Of a stretch of DNA of 64,000 nucleotides, positions 17,263 through 26,014 are shown piece by piece; the first letter of the stretch is position 1, and the number at the start of each line of letters is the position of its first letter. Both the position numbers and the translations under genes were made by a program. Origin of the DNA: Polyangiaceae bacterium. Lineage in GTDB: Bacteria; Myxococcota_A; Polyangia; Polyangiales; Polyangiaceae. The stretch is from positions 3,472,001-3,536,000 of the forward strand of contig JADJRH010000001.1 of assembly GCA_016712345.1 (NCBI GenBank), read 5' to 3'. A model generated the notes under the pieces. The model saw nothing but the letters and a program-made list of their open reading frames with translations, did no database searches and was not told the DNA's origin.

Positions 17263-18279
17263 ATGGCCGGCCAAACACCGAAATCAAAAACGAGCCTTTT
17301 CGCTCCGGTGTCGGTGGCCGCGGGGGTGCTCCTGATTTCGGCGGTTCTTGGGCTGCTTTTTGGCTCTGAAAACGCTTCGATTGTCACCGCACTGGCCGAT
17401 CCCGCGAGTTTGGATCGCGTGCTCATTTTTGAAATTCGATTGCCGCGCCTTGTGATGGCGGCGGTGGCCGGAGGAGGACTGTCGATTGTCGGCGCTTCGT
17501 TTCAAGCCCTTTTGCGAAACCCGCTCGCCGAACCGTACGTCCTGGGCGTCTCGGGTGGGGCCGCGTTGGGAGCGACGACAGCCATTGCCGTCGGTGTGAG
17601 CGTCACAACCCTGTTTGGCTCGGCGCTCATTCCAGCGGCCGCATTTGCAGGTGGTTTGGCCGCCACCTTACTTGTGTACGCAATCGCAAAAAACGCCGAA
17701 CACGGGTCGTCGGGAACGTCGATTTTGCTCGCGGGCGTTATGGTCAACGCTATCGCCGCCGCGCTTGTGACCTTTCTCAAAACGTTTGTTTCTCCGTCGC
17801 GCGCGCAGCAACTCATGCGTTGGTTGGTGGGATTTGTCGACTTGCCGACCACGACAACGCTCGTCGCAGTTGGTGGCTATGTCGCGGTTGGAGCGGCCGT
17901 GTTGCTTGTGGACGCGGCGCGCATGAACCTGCTTGCGCTGGGCGACGACACGGCCGGAGCGTTGGGCGTCGACGTGCGCGCCCTCACGCGTCGCACTTTT
18001 TTTGCGACCTCGTGCATTGTTGGAGCCATTGTCAGCGTCACCGGGCTAATTGGATTTGTCGGCCTTGTGGTGCCGCACGCACTTCGCCGCGTCATCGGGC
18101 CCGATCAACGCGCATTGCTGCCGGCATCGCTTTTTGCAGGCGCTGCAATGGTGCTCTTGTGTGACCTCATTTCGAGGCTCTTGTTTCGATGGCTTGGCAC
18201 CGAACCGCCGGTGGGCGCAGTCACGGCAATGATCGGCGGACCGATTTTTCTCGCGATGCTCGCTCGTCCAAATCGTTGA
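17263..18279 (+). CDS. FecCD/BtuC family ABC transporter permease
   Basis: 338 residues, about ten hydrophobic segments. Family motifs are RLPRLVMAAVAGGGLSIVGA, QALLRNPLAEPYVLGVSGGA and, near the C-terminus, GLIGFVGLVVPHALR, the cytoplasmic loop that contacts the ATPase. It should import a siderophore or cobalamin together with an ATPase and a binding protein. Neither is encoded beside it: the next gene is on the other strand and coaX is upstream. Partners must be elsewhere. A cobalamin role would fit the B12-type radical SAM enzyme at 60468, but this is only a guess. Confidence 0.92.
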   Translation: MAGQTPKSKTSLFAPVSVAAGVLLISAVLGLLFGSENASIVTALADPASLDRVLIFEIRLPRLVMAAVAGGGLSIVGASFQALLRNPLAEPYVLGVSGGAALGATTAIAVGVSVTTLFGSALIPAAAFAGGLAATLLVYAIAKNAEHGSSGTSILLAGVMVNAIAAALVTFLKTFVSPSRAQQLMRWLVGFVDLPTTTTLVAVGGYVAVGAAVLLVDAARMNLLALGDDTAGALGVDVRALTRRTFFATSCIVGAIVSVTGLIGFVGLVVPHALRRVIGPDQRALLPASLFAGAAMVLLCDLISRLLFRWLGTEPPVGAVTAMIGGPIFLAMLARPNR

Positions 18280-18291
18280 TATTGAGATGGT

Positions 18292-18313
18292 GTGTACACA
18301 TTCTTGTGTACAC
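18292..18313. repeat. Two GTGTACAC palindromes between convergent genes
   Basis: GTGTACAC at 18292-18299 and 18306-18313, 14 bp apart, in the 87-bp gap between the permease stop and the stop of the minus-strand pseudo-receiver. Part of the window-wide family. Confidence 0.8.
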
Positions 18314-18366
18314 ACATCGCAGCATGCACGAGAGCGAGCTTGCCGTGCGTGGGCGTGGATATTCGC

Positions 18367-18741
18367 TCAGCAGAGCGACGCGGCGGCGGTGACAGCTTTG
18401 GCGATGGGCGCGAGGTCGAGCGAAGGTTTGACCGGTAGGGCAGGGGCAAACGCTTCAATATCCAGCAGCAATTCAGGCCCTTCACACGAGGTGAGCACCA
18501 CCACCGGGAGGCTTGGATATTGGTGGCGCAGCGCTTCAAGTTCCGCGTGACGCTCCGCCTCACCGCTTGGAACAAGCACGAGCACGTGAGGGGTCCAATG
18601 GACCAACACGTCGCGCGCGTGAGCGAGGCCGGAGCACGTGAACACTTCAAACCTGCGTCCGACAAGGAACGATGCGATGCGATCCGCAACGGTGTTGTCT
18701 TCGGCGATAACGAGCACGTGGTACGAGGGGTAAATGCGCAT
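18367..18741 (-). CDS. Degenerate response-regulator receiver domain protein
   Basis: 124 residues, one receiver domain and nothing else. The acidic pair is kept (VLVIAEDN), as are the Thr (VVVLTSC) and the Lys (PVKPSLDL). The phosphorylated Asp that should end the third strand is replaced: where PDLVLLD is expected, the sequence reads PHVLVLV. It should therefore not be phosphorylated at that site and probably works by protein contact. It lies downstream of the secreted protein at 19020-20111 in the same direction, with a 278-bp gap (18742-19019) in which I see no gene. Confidence 0.75.
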   Translation of the reverse strand: MRIYPSYHVLVIAEDNTVADRIASFLVGRRFEVFTCSGLAHARDVLVHWTPHVLVLVPSGEAERHAELEALRHQYPSLPVVVLTSCEGPELLLDIEAFAPALPVKPSLDLAPIAKAVTAAASLC

Positions 18742-19019
18742 GGAGATACTCCGGGACTAGCAAACGGCGGACCTTGTGGAGCTTACACAGGGCGCTGAGC
18801 CGAACCCCCCTGGATCCGGCCGAAAACCTGAGCGCCCGCTCGCACAGGACTGATTTCGCTTAGCAGATGTACGCTCGTGCTGCGCTATTTCTTGCACACC
18901 TTTTTGTGTTTTTTGTGCGGCAAAAAGGCTGCGATCTCGACGCGCAGCGAAAGCGCGTTGCGTCACGATGCCGCGTCGGGAGCCGATCAAGACGCGTCTT
19001 TGAAGGAGCGATTGAGGCT

Positions 19020-20111
19020 TCATTTCTCAGTCTTTTTGGGTTTTTGGTCCGCGGATGGATGCGCTGCGTCGTTTGCTTCGGGGGGCCCCGATGCGTCGGC
19101 TCGGTTGCGGTTGGGAGCATCGCGCGATTTGTCGTTCGCAGTTTTCTCAGATGGATTGTTCGCCGCCTCAACGCCTGCGATCGCCTTTGAAAACCAGCCT
19201 CCGGTGAGCACGTCGAGCGTGGCTTCGGCAGCTGCGCGGTTTAAAAATGCGCTCATTCTGTCTTTCGGCTTGGCTTGTTCATCCACCGCGAGACTGTGCG
19301 CTCGCTGATATTCCGCGAGCTGTTCCAACACCCTGGCCGTGAGTTTTATTCTTTCGGCGCTGCGCGTGATCCGCAGCTTTTCAACGGCAATTTCGTCATC
19401 GGCAAACACAAGCCGGTCGAGACGAAACGTGGCGCGTGCCTCCAACCAGGTGCTTGTTCCTCCCGACGCGGTGCGGCGGGAAGGATCGTATTCGGTTGGG
19501 GCGAGGCTCTCCGTTTCGTCAATCACGCGCGTCGCTCGGAGCCGCAATTCTGGCAAAAGCGCCGACGTTTTTGCTTTGGAAGCGAGCGCCTGAAGGCGTG
19601 CTTCATTTTCATCAAGGCCGGCGGTCTTGCACGCCGCCGCCACCGCTCCCCGTGCGATCGCAGGTGAGATGACGATTGTTTCCAGGACTCGCTCGGGAGG
19701 CGGCGGCGGGGGATCGGGCACAGGTGGCGCTGTTTTCGGCGGCTCCGCAATGACCTTTGAAACGCGCATAGGTCGTGCGAAACGCTCCAGCGGCAGGGTC
19801 GCGATCACAAGGGCACCGAACGAGGTTTTACCGTCGTCCGTCATACGCGCCGACCACTCGATACCCACTGTGAGTGCAGTGGTTTCAGGGGCCGAAGATG
19901 GCAGTAACCCCGCTCGTTGATCCAAAAAAACGTCGAACGGATCCGGGTCGATCGCGGCCTCTTGGATGGGTGGCTTTGCCTCCGCCCGCATTGAAATTGC
20001 CCAGCAAACAAGGGCAACAACGACGCCGACGGTTCGCGAAAATAAAAGTCGCTCAAAGCCCCGGCGCAGGCGGTCGGGGGGTGGGAGTACACTTGGAAAA
20101 AAACGCTTCAT
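19020..20111 (-). CDS. Exported hypothetical protein
   Basis: 363 residues. A long basic N-region is followed by a signal-like helix (VGVVVALVCWAISMRAEA). Then come a beta-rich segment, a Pro stretch (PPVPDPPPPPPER), a central helical and beta region (ATFRLDRLVFADDEI, then KLTARVLEQLAEYQRA) that loosely resembles a TolC-type strand-helix, and a hydrophilic disordered tail ending KPKKTEK. No family assigned. It follows the DUF4912 gene in the same direction after 102 bp. Confidence 0.6.
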   Translation of the reverse strand: MKRFFPSVLPPPDRLRRGFERLLFSRTVGVVVALVCWAISMRAEAKPPIQEAAIDPDPFDVFLDQRAGLLPSSAPETTALTVGIEWSARMTDDGKTSFGALVIATLPLERFARPMRVSKVIAEPPKTAPPVPDPPPPPPERVLETIVISPAIARGAVAAACKTAGLDENEARLQALASKAKTSALLPELRLRATRVIDETESLAPTEYDPSRRTASGGTSTWLEARATFRLDRLVFADDEIAVEKLRITRSAERIKLTARVLEQLAEYQRAHSLAVDEQAKPKDRMSAFLNRAAAEATLDVLTGGWFSKAIAGVEAANNPSEKTANDKSRDAPNRNRADASGPPEANDAAHPSADQKPKKTEK

Positions 20112-20213
20112 GCCGGGTTATCGGAATGAGCGCTTCCCGAGTTGCGTGGCTTGAGTTCTTTTTTTGAGAATTTAATTCGAGCTTGGAAAATGCCCGATTT
20201 TGGACAACCTCTG

Positions 20214-22022
20214 TCAGCGAGGCATGTGTACACCTTCGCTGGCGCCGCCCCATTGAACCCGCCGTTCACTTGCGCCGCCCCATTGAACGCGACGCTCACT
20301 CGCGCCGCCCCAGCGACCGCCCTCGCTGGCGCCGCCCCACGTACCGCCTTCGCTCGTGACCTCCCACCAAGATTGGCCACCTTCACCGGCCCACCACGTG
20401 CCGTCTTCGTCCATGCGCCAGGTGTACCCATCGCTGAGCGGTGCCGGAGCACCGCCGGTTGGCTCGGTCCACTCGCCGGCGTCGGGCGCGGCCACCCAAA
20501 TCCACCCCGTGGTTTGCGCCCCGGGCGCGGGCTCCATCATCACACCGTGCAGATCGCGCGGCACAAAAGCGGGCGGTTTGGGGACAGCCACGTGGCCCGC
20601 TTCGTCGCGAAAATGAGAGGCAAGGGCGGCTGTATTGGGAGCCGATGTGTACTTCGCGCCGTGGGGCCCCTCAGAAAGGTCCAGCGGTGATCCCGTTGTC
20701 GCGGGGCTCCCGGCCGCCACAAACGCTTTGGGCGCCGACACCTCCGCCCCCACCGCGATCGGTTCAAACCGATCCGCCGTTAGAAAGCCGATGCTCACGC
20801 GCACGTCGGCGCGCGGTCTCACGTGATGAATGAAACGATCGCCGTGCAGCGCATCGACCCGAACATCCCGACTCTCCACGATCGGACCGTCCCAACCCGG
20901 GGTCACAGCCGTCACGCGGAGCGCCAAAAATCCCGGCACTCCCCCAGCAACAATGTGGGCAAATGTTGTGGGCCGCACCTCCCAATAAACGTAGAAAGTG
21001 CTTGGATCCACGGCGATCGCAACCACTTCATCCACGTCGTAGACGGCGGGAGAGGCTTCTTTTTCGGCTTCTCCGTCTGTTGCACCGGCGGCATTTTCGG
21101 CCGCAACCTCGTCCGCCGAAGCGGCTTCTTCCCCGGCGATCGGCGCCGCATCGGTGGAGCCTGTGTGTACACTTTCAAGATCGGCGCCGACGGTTTCCGC
21201 GCCGCGCGAAGTTTCGTTGAGGTTGTGTACGCTTTGCTCGTCGGCCGGAGGCACATCGCGAACGTCCGCAATATCCTCGGCGACGGTGCGTACACTTTCA
21301 TTTTGTGCGCCGGAAATCGCCGCCGGACGCGCGCTCGGAGATCGACTCGTGAGCGCGGCCGGCCCACCTTCGTCCGGGTCGCCGGCCTCAAAACGAGGCG
21401 GTTCTTCGGTGGGTGCCGCGCCCCGCTCCGGCACGGCCGCACCGGTGGGAACCGTTGACGGAACAGCCGGTGCGTCGCTCGCGACCGTTGACGGAATGGC
21501 CTCCGAAGCTTGATTTTCAGGGCTTTCCGCTTCGGCACCACCGTCTTCTTGGGCCGGCGCGGGGGACGATTTGGAACCGCTTCCAGGTTTTGTCCCGCGC
21601 GACAATTGAGCCAAAAACCGCTCACGCAGTTCACGTGCCTCGTCGTGATCCGGTTCGCGCCGAAGCACGTCGTCGAGCACAGAGACAGCGCGCTCCAAGT
21701 GGCCCTGGGCCGCGTAAATCTCAGCCAATGTGACCGTGGGAAGCGGAGGCGGCGGGGGCGGCCAACCTTTTGGCCCCTGACGGATGGCGGCCGCCGCGTC
21801 GGGCAGGTGCAATCCTTTTTCGACAACGTTCGCAAGGAGATCTCGCGCCTTTCCAAGCCAACCGCGAGCCTTTGATCGCTCGCGATCGCTCGACGCTGTG
21901 CGTTTCAGGATCTCATCGATCAGTTCGGCCTGAGTGAGCACGCGCGGGCGCGGAACACCGGCGCGCTCCGCTTCTCGGATCAACTCATCACGGGAGAGCT
22001 TTTGGAGGTGTTGCCGCTGCAT
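20214..22022 (-). CDS. SAP-like, TPR and DUF4912 domain protein with a WGGASE repeat tail
   Basis: 602 residues. Residues 5-40 (LSRDELIREAERAGVPRPR) look like a SAP/Rho-N helix-extended-helix domain of the nucleic-acid-binding type. A Pro-rich hinge, one TPR pair (AEIYAAQGHLERAVSVLDDVL) and a long acidic, disordered linker follow. Residues ~350-430 carry the DUF4912 signature (VVAIAVDPSTFYVYWEV). The C-terminal tail is Trp/Gly-rich with four WGGASE units. An AGGAGG ribosome-binding site stands upstream of the ATG at 22022. DUF4912 function is unknown; the SAP-like part suggests work near nucleic acid, which is inference. Confidence 0.75.
   Translation of the reverse strand: MQRQHLQKLSRDELIREAERAGVPRPRVLTQAELIDEILKRTASSDRERSKARGWLGKARDLLANVVEKGLHLPDAAAAIRQGPKGWPPPPPPLPTVTLAEIYAAQGHLERAVSVLDDVLRREPDHDEARELRERFLAQLSRGTKPGSGSKSSPAPAQEDGGAEAESPENQASEAIPSTVASDAPAVPSTVPTGAAVPERGAAPTEEPPRFEAGDPDEGGPAALTSRSPSARPAAISGAQNESVRTVAEDIADVRDVPPADEQSVHNLNETSRGAETVGADLESVHTGSTDAAPIAGEEAASADEVAAENAAGATDGEAEKEASPAVYDVDEVVAIAVDPSTFYVYWEVRPTTFAHIVAGGVPGFLALRVTAVTPGWDGPIVESRDVRVDALHGDRFIHHVRPRADVRVSIGFLTADRFEPIAVGAEVSAPKAFVAAGSPATTGSPLDLSEGPHGAKYTSAPNTAALASHFRDEAGHVAVPKPPAFVPRDLHGVMMEPAPGAQTTGWIWVAAPDAGEWTEPTGGAPAPLSDGYTWRMDEDGTWWAGEGGQSWWEVTSEGGTWGGASEGGRWGGASERRVQWGGASERRVQWGGASEGVHMPR
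20242..20355 (-). repeat. Tandem 27/30-bp repeats at the 3' end of the DUF4912 gene
   Basis: Four units beginning gcgccgcccc on the plus strand: two of 30 bp and two of 27 bp, in frame. They encode WGGASERRVQ or WGGASEGG(R/T) on the minus strand. A GTGTACAC copy lies just beyond the array at about 20225, within the last codons of the gene. Confidence 0.8.
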
Positions 22023-22198
22023 TGTGGCCCCTCCTAACGCCTTGCGCCGCTCGGCTCAATCACAACATGAGCGCGCGTTTGCAAGAGACCGCTGAACTTC
22101 GACATTTGTGAACGCGAACGCCCGAGATTTGGGGCCCCGTCATCGCGCGCGCAGCCGCGTCACAAAAAGCGCCAAAGGAGTGCTAGTCTCCGCGCAAA

Positions 22199-24064
22199 AT
22201 GGTGCAGAGCCGCCCTGAAGTTCCGTTCCTCGAAAAGCTCAAGAACAACGTCTTGGTGTTCGACGGGGCTATGGGGTCGCTGCTCTACGAACGCGGCGTG
22301 TTTGTCACGCAAAACTTCGAGCAGCTCAACATCACGCGCCCCGACGTGGTGAAAAAAATCCACACGGATTACCTCACCGCCGGCGCGCAGGTGCTTCTCA
22401 CGAACACGTTCGGAGCCAACAAATTCCGGCTCGACCGTCATGGTTTGGGTACAGAGGTACGCAAGTACAACCTGGCAGGTGCCCAAAACGCCCGCGAAGT
22501 GGCGGGCAAAGACGCTTATGTTGCGGGCTCGATTGGTCCCACAGGTTTGATCCTCGGCGTCATGACCAAAGACGAACGCGACGCCGCGTTTGCGACATTT
22601 GCCGAACAGGCCGCAGCGCTCGTTGAAGGTGGAGTTGACCTCCTCATTCTCGAAACGTTTCGCCACACCGACGAAATTGAAATCGCCATTGCGGCTGCCC
22701 AAAAAGCGGCACCGGGCGTTCCCATTCTGGCGTCAATGACATTCGACCCGAGTGAAACCGTGGCCGACGGTTCACCTCCTGAAAAAGTCGCTGAGCACCT
22801 CGCGGCAATGGGTGTGGACATGTTGGGAGTTAACTGCGGCGACGGTCCGCAACTGTCACTCTCCATGGCCGAAAGAATGCGCGGGGCCGGACTGCCCCTC
22901 TGTGTGCAACCCAACGCGGGTTTGCCGCGCAATGTCGACGGGCGTTTGCTCTACATGGCAACTCCCGAATATTTTGATGTGTTCGCCCGCCGAATGATCC
23001 AACTCGGAGCACAGATGATCGGCGGATGTTGCGGGACAACGCCTGAACACGTTCGATGGATGGCCAACTCGGTCCGTATGTTGTCGGGCGCAGCGGTCGA
23101 ACACACCCGCATTTCGGTCGAGCCGGCCCCACCTTCAGTGCAATCGTTGGAGCCGATTCCGGTTGGAAAACGCAGCCATTTTGCCGAAAAAATCGCTCAG
23201 GGAAAGTTCGTTGTTTCGGTTGAAGTAAACCCGGCACCGGGGCTCGATCCTTCAAGTGCGCTCAACGCCGCCAAAATGCTTGTCGACGCCGGAGTTGACA
23301 TTGTCAACGTTGCCGACGGGCCGCGGGCAACCGCTCGCATGTCCAATCTCGCGTTCTGTTCGTTGCTCCTTCAAAAACACGGGATCGAGCCGCTCCTTCA
23401 TGTGTGTGGGCGCGACCGAAATCTCATTGGCCAATTGGCTCATTTGCTCGGCGCGCACGCAGTTGGCATTCGTAACCTGGTAGTCATTACAGGCGATCCT
23501 CCCAAAGTGGGTGATTATCCCGAGGCGTCCGCGGTGTACGATCTCGACAGTATCGGCCTTTTGCAAATGGCCAATAACCTCAATCGCGGTGTTGATCCAT
23601 CGGGCAAACCGCTCTCAGGCGGGCAAACAAGCTTCTTGTGCGCCACTGGGGTAGAACCGGGCGCCGCCGACCTCGATCGCGAGTTGCGCAGGCTCGAACT
23701 CAAGCGCGCCGCGGGCGCCGACTTGGTTATGACACAACCAGTATTCCAACAAGAGGTTCTTGAAAGAGTCCTCTCGCGAATTGCCCATCTCAACATGCCT
23801 GTCATGGTGGGTGTGTTGCCGCTCGTTTCTTATAAAAACGCCGAATTTTTGCACAACGAAGTTCCAGGAATGAGCATCCCTGAACATATTCGCGAACGCA
23901 TGCGCCGAGTTCCCGGTGGGGCTGAAGCCCGCAAAGAGGGAGTAAAGATCGCGCGCGAAATGCTCTTTTCGGTGCGTGATCGCGTGCAGGGTGCCTATCT
24001 TATGCCGCCTCTCGGCAGGTATGAATTGGCGCTTGAAGTGCTGGATGGCTTCAAAAGCAGTTAA
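22199..24064 (+). CDS. Bifunctional homocysteine S-methyltransferase / methylenetetrahydrofolate reductase
   Basis: 621 residues made of two enzymes. Residues 1-~310 are a homocysteine methyltransferase: VFDGAMGSLLYERG, TNTFGAN, and the zinc-binding cysteines in GVNCGDG and GGCCGTTPEH. Residues ~330-621 are a MetF-type reductase: FVVSVEVNPAPG, NVADGPRATARMSN, VVITGDPP, LVMTQPVF. The fusion reduces 5,10-methylene-THF and can pass methyl groups to homocysteine, giving methionine. The same architecture is known as YitJ in Bacillus. No SAM, cobalamin or T-box leader is apparent in the 176 bp upstream. Confidence 0.95.
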   Translation: MVQSRPEVPFLEKLKNNVLVFDGAMGSLLYERGVFVTQNFEQLNITRPDVVKKIHTDYLTAGAQVLLTNTFGANKFRLDRHGLGTEVRKYNLAGAQNAREVAGKDAYVAGSIGPTGLILGVMTKDERDAAFATFAEQAAALVEGGVDLLILETFRHTDEIEIAIAAAQKAAPGVPILASMTFDPSETVADGSPPEKVAEHLAAMGVDMLGVNCGDGPQLSLSMAERMRGAGLPLCVQPNAGLPRNVDGRLLYMATPEYFDVFARRMIQLGAQMIGGCCGTTPEHVRWMANSVRMLSGAAVEHTRISVEPAPPSVQSLEPIPVGKRSHFAEKIAQGKFVVSVEVNPAPGLDPSSALNAAKMLVDAGVDIVNVADGPRATARMSNLAFCSLLLQKHGIEPLLHVCGRDRNLIGQLAHLLGAHAVGIRNLVVITGDPPKVGDYPEASAVYDLDSIGLLQMANNLNRGVDPSGKPLSGGQTSFLCATGVEPGAADLDRELRRLELKRAAGADLVMTQPVFQQEVLERVLSRIAHLNMPVMVGVLPLVSYKNAEFLHNEVPGMSIPEHIRERMRRVPGGAEARKEGVKIAREMLFSVRDRVQGAYLMPPLGRYELALEVLDGFKSS

Positions 24065-24088
24065 ATCCTCGGGGGTGAAAAACACGGC

Positions 24089-25360
24089 ATGGCCGAAACG
24101 AAAGCGCCCGCAACACCCTTTGAGAAACTCGCCGCGTCCCTCAACTCGGCGGGTCGGGTGGAGAGTCGCGACGGAGGCCAAACCGAAGCGTTTCAAATCC
24201 CCCGTGGCCACGCCCTGATTGAGTTTTCGCTTCTCCACGGCTCGCCGACAATGCTTGTTCTGAGAGGCACCGAGGACGAGGCACCCATTTCCGATCGAAA
24301 ACAAAACGTATTGGCCCGGGTACGAAAGCGGCTTGTATACGCTCCAATAGCCGTTCGTTTGGTAACCGCGCTTGATCGGGTAAACTCAATGTTTGCCCTT
24401 CGATTCGACGTTCGGACAAACGACGCGGCGTTTGACAAAGCGGTGGTCATGGAGGCCGACCTTTCGGATGATGTCATTGCCCAAACATTCGGCTCCAAAG
24501 AAGCTCGGCAGGCTGCGCTCGAAATTCTGAACAGCGGTCTCACTCTGCGCTTTGAAGACAGGGCCATTTGCGCCGAACTGCCGAGTCCAACCGAAGCGCA
24601 CTTCAATGCTGTTAATCTGGGTCACGTGGCAGACAACCTCGCTGTGATGGTGGCCAATGTTCCGCGGGTCGATGCGTCGAGTCTCACCAAACGCCCCCAG
24701 GCTGGGCGCGTGATCACCGCCGCCATTGTGGTGATTGGCATTCTCGGCACCGCAGCCCTTGCTCCCGGCACGCTTGATGAACCGGGCGCGGTCATTCGGC
24801 CTTTGCCTCGACCTCTGTTGCCACTGCCCTTCATGCTGCCCGGCGTTTTGGCGGGTGCGGCGGCATTTGTCCTGTTTTACCTGGGTCTTCGTTGGCAGTT
24901 GAAACGTCGCAACATGTCAACAGACTTGCCACTTGTATTGGCTGTATTTGTGGTGCTTGCAACCCTCGGCGTGGGCGGTCTCGATGCGGCAAATCGCCTT
25001 CTCGACGACGCCGACTTGGCTGTTCAAAGCGTTAAAATAACAGCCAAAGACACCGGGACGAGTCGCAAGAGTGGCAATACCAATGAGTGGTTTCTTGTTG
25101 TCCCTTCCTGGCGAGCCGACGCAAAAGAACTGGAGTTGTCGGTCAACGCCGACTTACACAGGGCTGTTCGCGTGGGTGATGGACTGACAGTTACCGTTCA
25201 CCCCGGTTTTTTTGGGTGGGAGTGGGGCGCTGTTGTTGAACGCGATTCGCTCGCCGCGCCCAGGTCCGATGAGCCACTCCCGCCTGAAAAGCCGCGCAAA
25301 AGGCCCAAAGTGGGGACCGGCGATAAGGCGCCTGCCGGTGACGCGGACAATATCGAATAG
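24089..25360 (+). CDS. Hypothetical membrane protein with three transmembrane helices
   Basis: 423 residues. A soluble N-terminal domain of about 205 residues carries no recognised motif. Three transmembrane segments follow (VITAAIVVIGILGTAALAPG, LPGVLAGAAAFVLFYLGL, LPLVLAVFVVLATLGVGGL). The C-terminal ~110 residues form a soluble, probably extracytoplasmic beta domain (EWFLVVPSWRADAKELELS) and end in a Lys/Pro-rich tail. It starts 25 bp after the methyltransferase/reductase gene, so it may be in the same transcript, but no functional link is evident. 25361-25513 is an intergenic stretch without a convincing gene. Confidence 0.65.
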   Translation: MAETKAPATPFEKLAASLNSAGRVESRDGGQTEAFQIPRGHALIEFSLLHGSPTMLVLRGTEDEAPISDRKQNVLARVRKRLVYAPIAVRLVTALDRVNSMFALRFDVRTNDAAFDKAVVMEADLSDDVIAQTFGSKEARQAALEILNSGLTLRFEDRAICAELPSPTEAHFNAVNLGHVADNLAVMVANVPRVDASSLTKRPQAGRVITAAIVVIGILGTAALAPGTLDEPGAVIRPLPRPLLPLPFMLPGVLAGAAAFVLFYLGLRWQLKRRNMSTDLPLVLAVFVVLATLGVGGLDAANRLLDDADLAVQSVKITAKDTGTSRKSGNTNEWFLVVPSWRADAKELELSVNADLHRAVRVGDGLTVTVHPGFFGWEWGAVVERDSLAAPRSDEPLPPEKPRKRPKVGTGDKAPAGDADNIE

Positions 25361-25513
25361 TCGCGACACAACTGGAGCATTTGATGCCCTCGCGTCTCTC
25401 ACCGACGACATGCTTATGCATATCGGGGTTCGTGACGTGGTGTGGGCGCCCGATTTATCAAGGAGTGAAGCGGCGGCGGCCATCACCCGCAAACGCACTC
25501 CTCAACTCACGTT

Positions 25514-26008
25514 TCAAGTATTACCCGCCACCTCTTCAACAACAATCTCGGGCTGATTGGCCACCTCAAAGTTCATGCTTTGAGCGATAAAACACGCCGC
25601 ATGGGCTTCATGATGAAGCTCATGCGCTTTTGATAGATCCGTCCCCACCTTCACAACCACACGCGGCCGAAGGAGTGCTTTGGTAAAGCGATACGTTTTA
25701 CCCACATACTCCATGGTTGCAGTGGCGTTGTCAGAATAGGCAACCACCGATATTCCCGCCCTGGCAGCGAGCGCCAAATACGAAAGGCAATGACACGCCG
25801 ACAGAGCTGCAATCAGCAAATCTTCAGGATTGTGAGTGGCACTGTCGCCCAAAAATGGAGGTGCCGCGCTCATTGCGAGGGCCGGTTTTCCAACCATTTC
25901 CACCTGAAGCGACCGAGAGTAAGAACGGTAGTTGACTGTTGGGCCCGCGGCGGCACCCGTCCAGGTGAGTGAACATGCAAACTCGTGCGGTTTGGGAACG
26001 GAAGGCAT
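25514..26008 (-). CDS. OsmC family protein
   Basis: 164 residues. The core helix with the first cysteine is THNPEDLLIAALSACHCLSYLALA, close to the OsmC/YhfA consensus (NPE.L...A..AC....), and the second cysteine is in HHEAHAACFIAQSMNF. OsmC-fold proteins with this Cys pair reduce organic hydroperoxides, so a peroxide detoxification role is likely. It starts six bases after the end of the FabH-like gene and is co-transcribed with it. Confidence 0.85.
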   Translation of the reverse strand: MPSVPKPHEFACSLTWTGAAAGPTVNYRSYSRSLQVEMVGKPALAMSAAPPFLGDSATHNPEDLLIAALSACHCLSYLALAARAGISVVAYSDNATATMEYVGKTYRFTKALLRPRVVVKVGTDLSKAHELHHEAHAACFIAQSMNFEVANQPEIVVEEVAGNT

Positions 26009-26014
26009 AACGCT

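Noticed and set aside
22023..22198. SAM, cobalamin or T-box riboswitch before the methyltransferase/MTHFR gene
   Set aside because: No conserved core of any of these classes was found by eye in the 176-bp leader.
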